Shown here: piece after piece, positions 51,605 through 51,648 of the stretch
How positions within the stretch are numbered: the stretch's first letter is position 1
Layout: the number at the start of each line of letters is the position of its first letter
NCBI GenBank assembly: GCA_030524315.1
Contig: JAUNGU010000006.1
Location: forward strand, 1-51,648
Length of the DNA stretch: 51,648 bases
Source of the DNA: Peptococcaceae bacterium
GTDB taxonomy: Bacteria; Bacillota; Peptococcia; Peptococcales; Peptococcaceae
Direction of reading: 5' to 3'
The notes under the pieces: model-generated
Database searches by the model: none
The model's input: the letters and a program-made list of their open reading frames with translations, nothing else
What the model was told of the DNA's origin: nothing
Position numbers and translations under genes: made by a program

Positions 51605-51648
51605 TTATGAAAGGGCAATCGCCTTCATACCTATCGGAATCAGTCTTC
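51605..51648 (-). CDS. C-terminal end of an unidentified gene
   Basis: On the minus strand a frame open to the window edge ends RLIPIGMKAIALS before TAA at 51605-51607, about 35 bases upstream of a terminator. The position suits the end of a real gene. Thirteen residues are too few to identify it. Confidence 0.35.
   Translation of the reverse strand, partial: RLIPIGMKAIALS

Overview
The window is chromosomal DNA of a Gram-positive anaerobe-type bacterium, most likely a member of the Bacillota (Clostridia-like), with fairly high GC in its genes. Supporting signs: strong AGGAGG-type ribosome binding sites, TTG and GTG starts, a perfect CIRCE operator, a family II (Mn) pyrophosphatase, two-subunit fumarase, a YtoI-type CBS regulator, a VanR/VanS/VanY-type locus and an SLH-anchored surface protein. 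I cannot name a genus. No rRNA, tRNA, CRISPR array, transposase or phage gene was seen.

Layout. 1-2.8 kb (minus): metallophosphoesterase, ridA, cydA and the start of cydB. 3.0-5.0 kb (plus): uppP and an M20 amidohydrolase. 5.1-7.8 kb: a CPBP protease (minus) and htpG under a CIRCE operator. 7.9-12.6 kb: a LysR regulator divergent from an alkaline-phosphatase-superfamily hydrolase and a DASS/SLC13-type transporter. 12.7-14.8 kb: an unrecognised three-gene operon (zinc ribbon protein, lone ABC ATPase, 309-aa orphan). 14.9-18.5 kb: a large SLH surface protein preceded by a 50-codon leader ORF that carries an intrinsic terminator and a CTGG repeat. 18.6-20.1 kb: AlkD-like and zinc-dependent phospholipase C-like genes. 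20.3-22.2 kb: a single-frame VanR-VanS hybrid and vanY. 22.4-26.9 kb: a complete ABC importer with two different ATPases and two different permeases. 26.9-27.4 kb: an AT-rich noncoding spacer.

27.4-31.3 kb (minus): fumarase beta and alpha subunits, ppaC and a fluoride-type CLC antiporter. 31.4-37.7 kb (plus): galU, rarA, mnmA, a LOTUS-DUF3825 protein and an NCS2 purine permease. 37.8-42.2 kb (minus): a membrane-bound XRE regulator and an FtsX-type ABC exporter. 42.4-51.6 kb: housekeeping genes (coiled-coil protein, rsmD, recG broken by a one-base frameshift, HAD phosphatase, coaD, dnaE, YtoI-like regulator).

The most striking observations are: (1) the VanR-VanS hybrid, which joins the two proteins at a shared Thr-Pro and so lacks both the DNA-recognition helices and the phospho-accepting histidine; (2) the importer whose two ATPases carry complementary defects, predicting a heterodimer with one canonical and one degenerate ATP site; (3) the leader-ORF/terminator/tetranucleotide-repeat arrangement in front of the SLH protein; and (4) the orphan zinc ribbon-ABC-309-aa operon.
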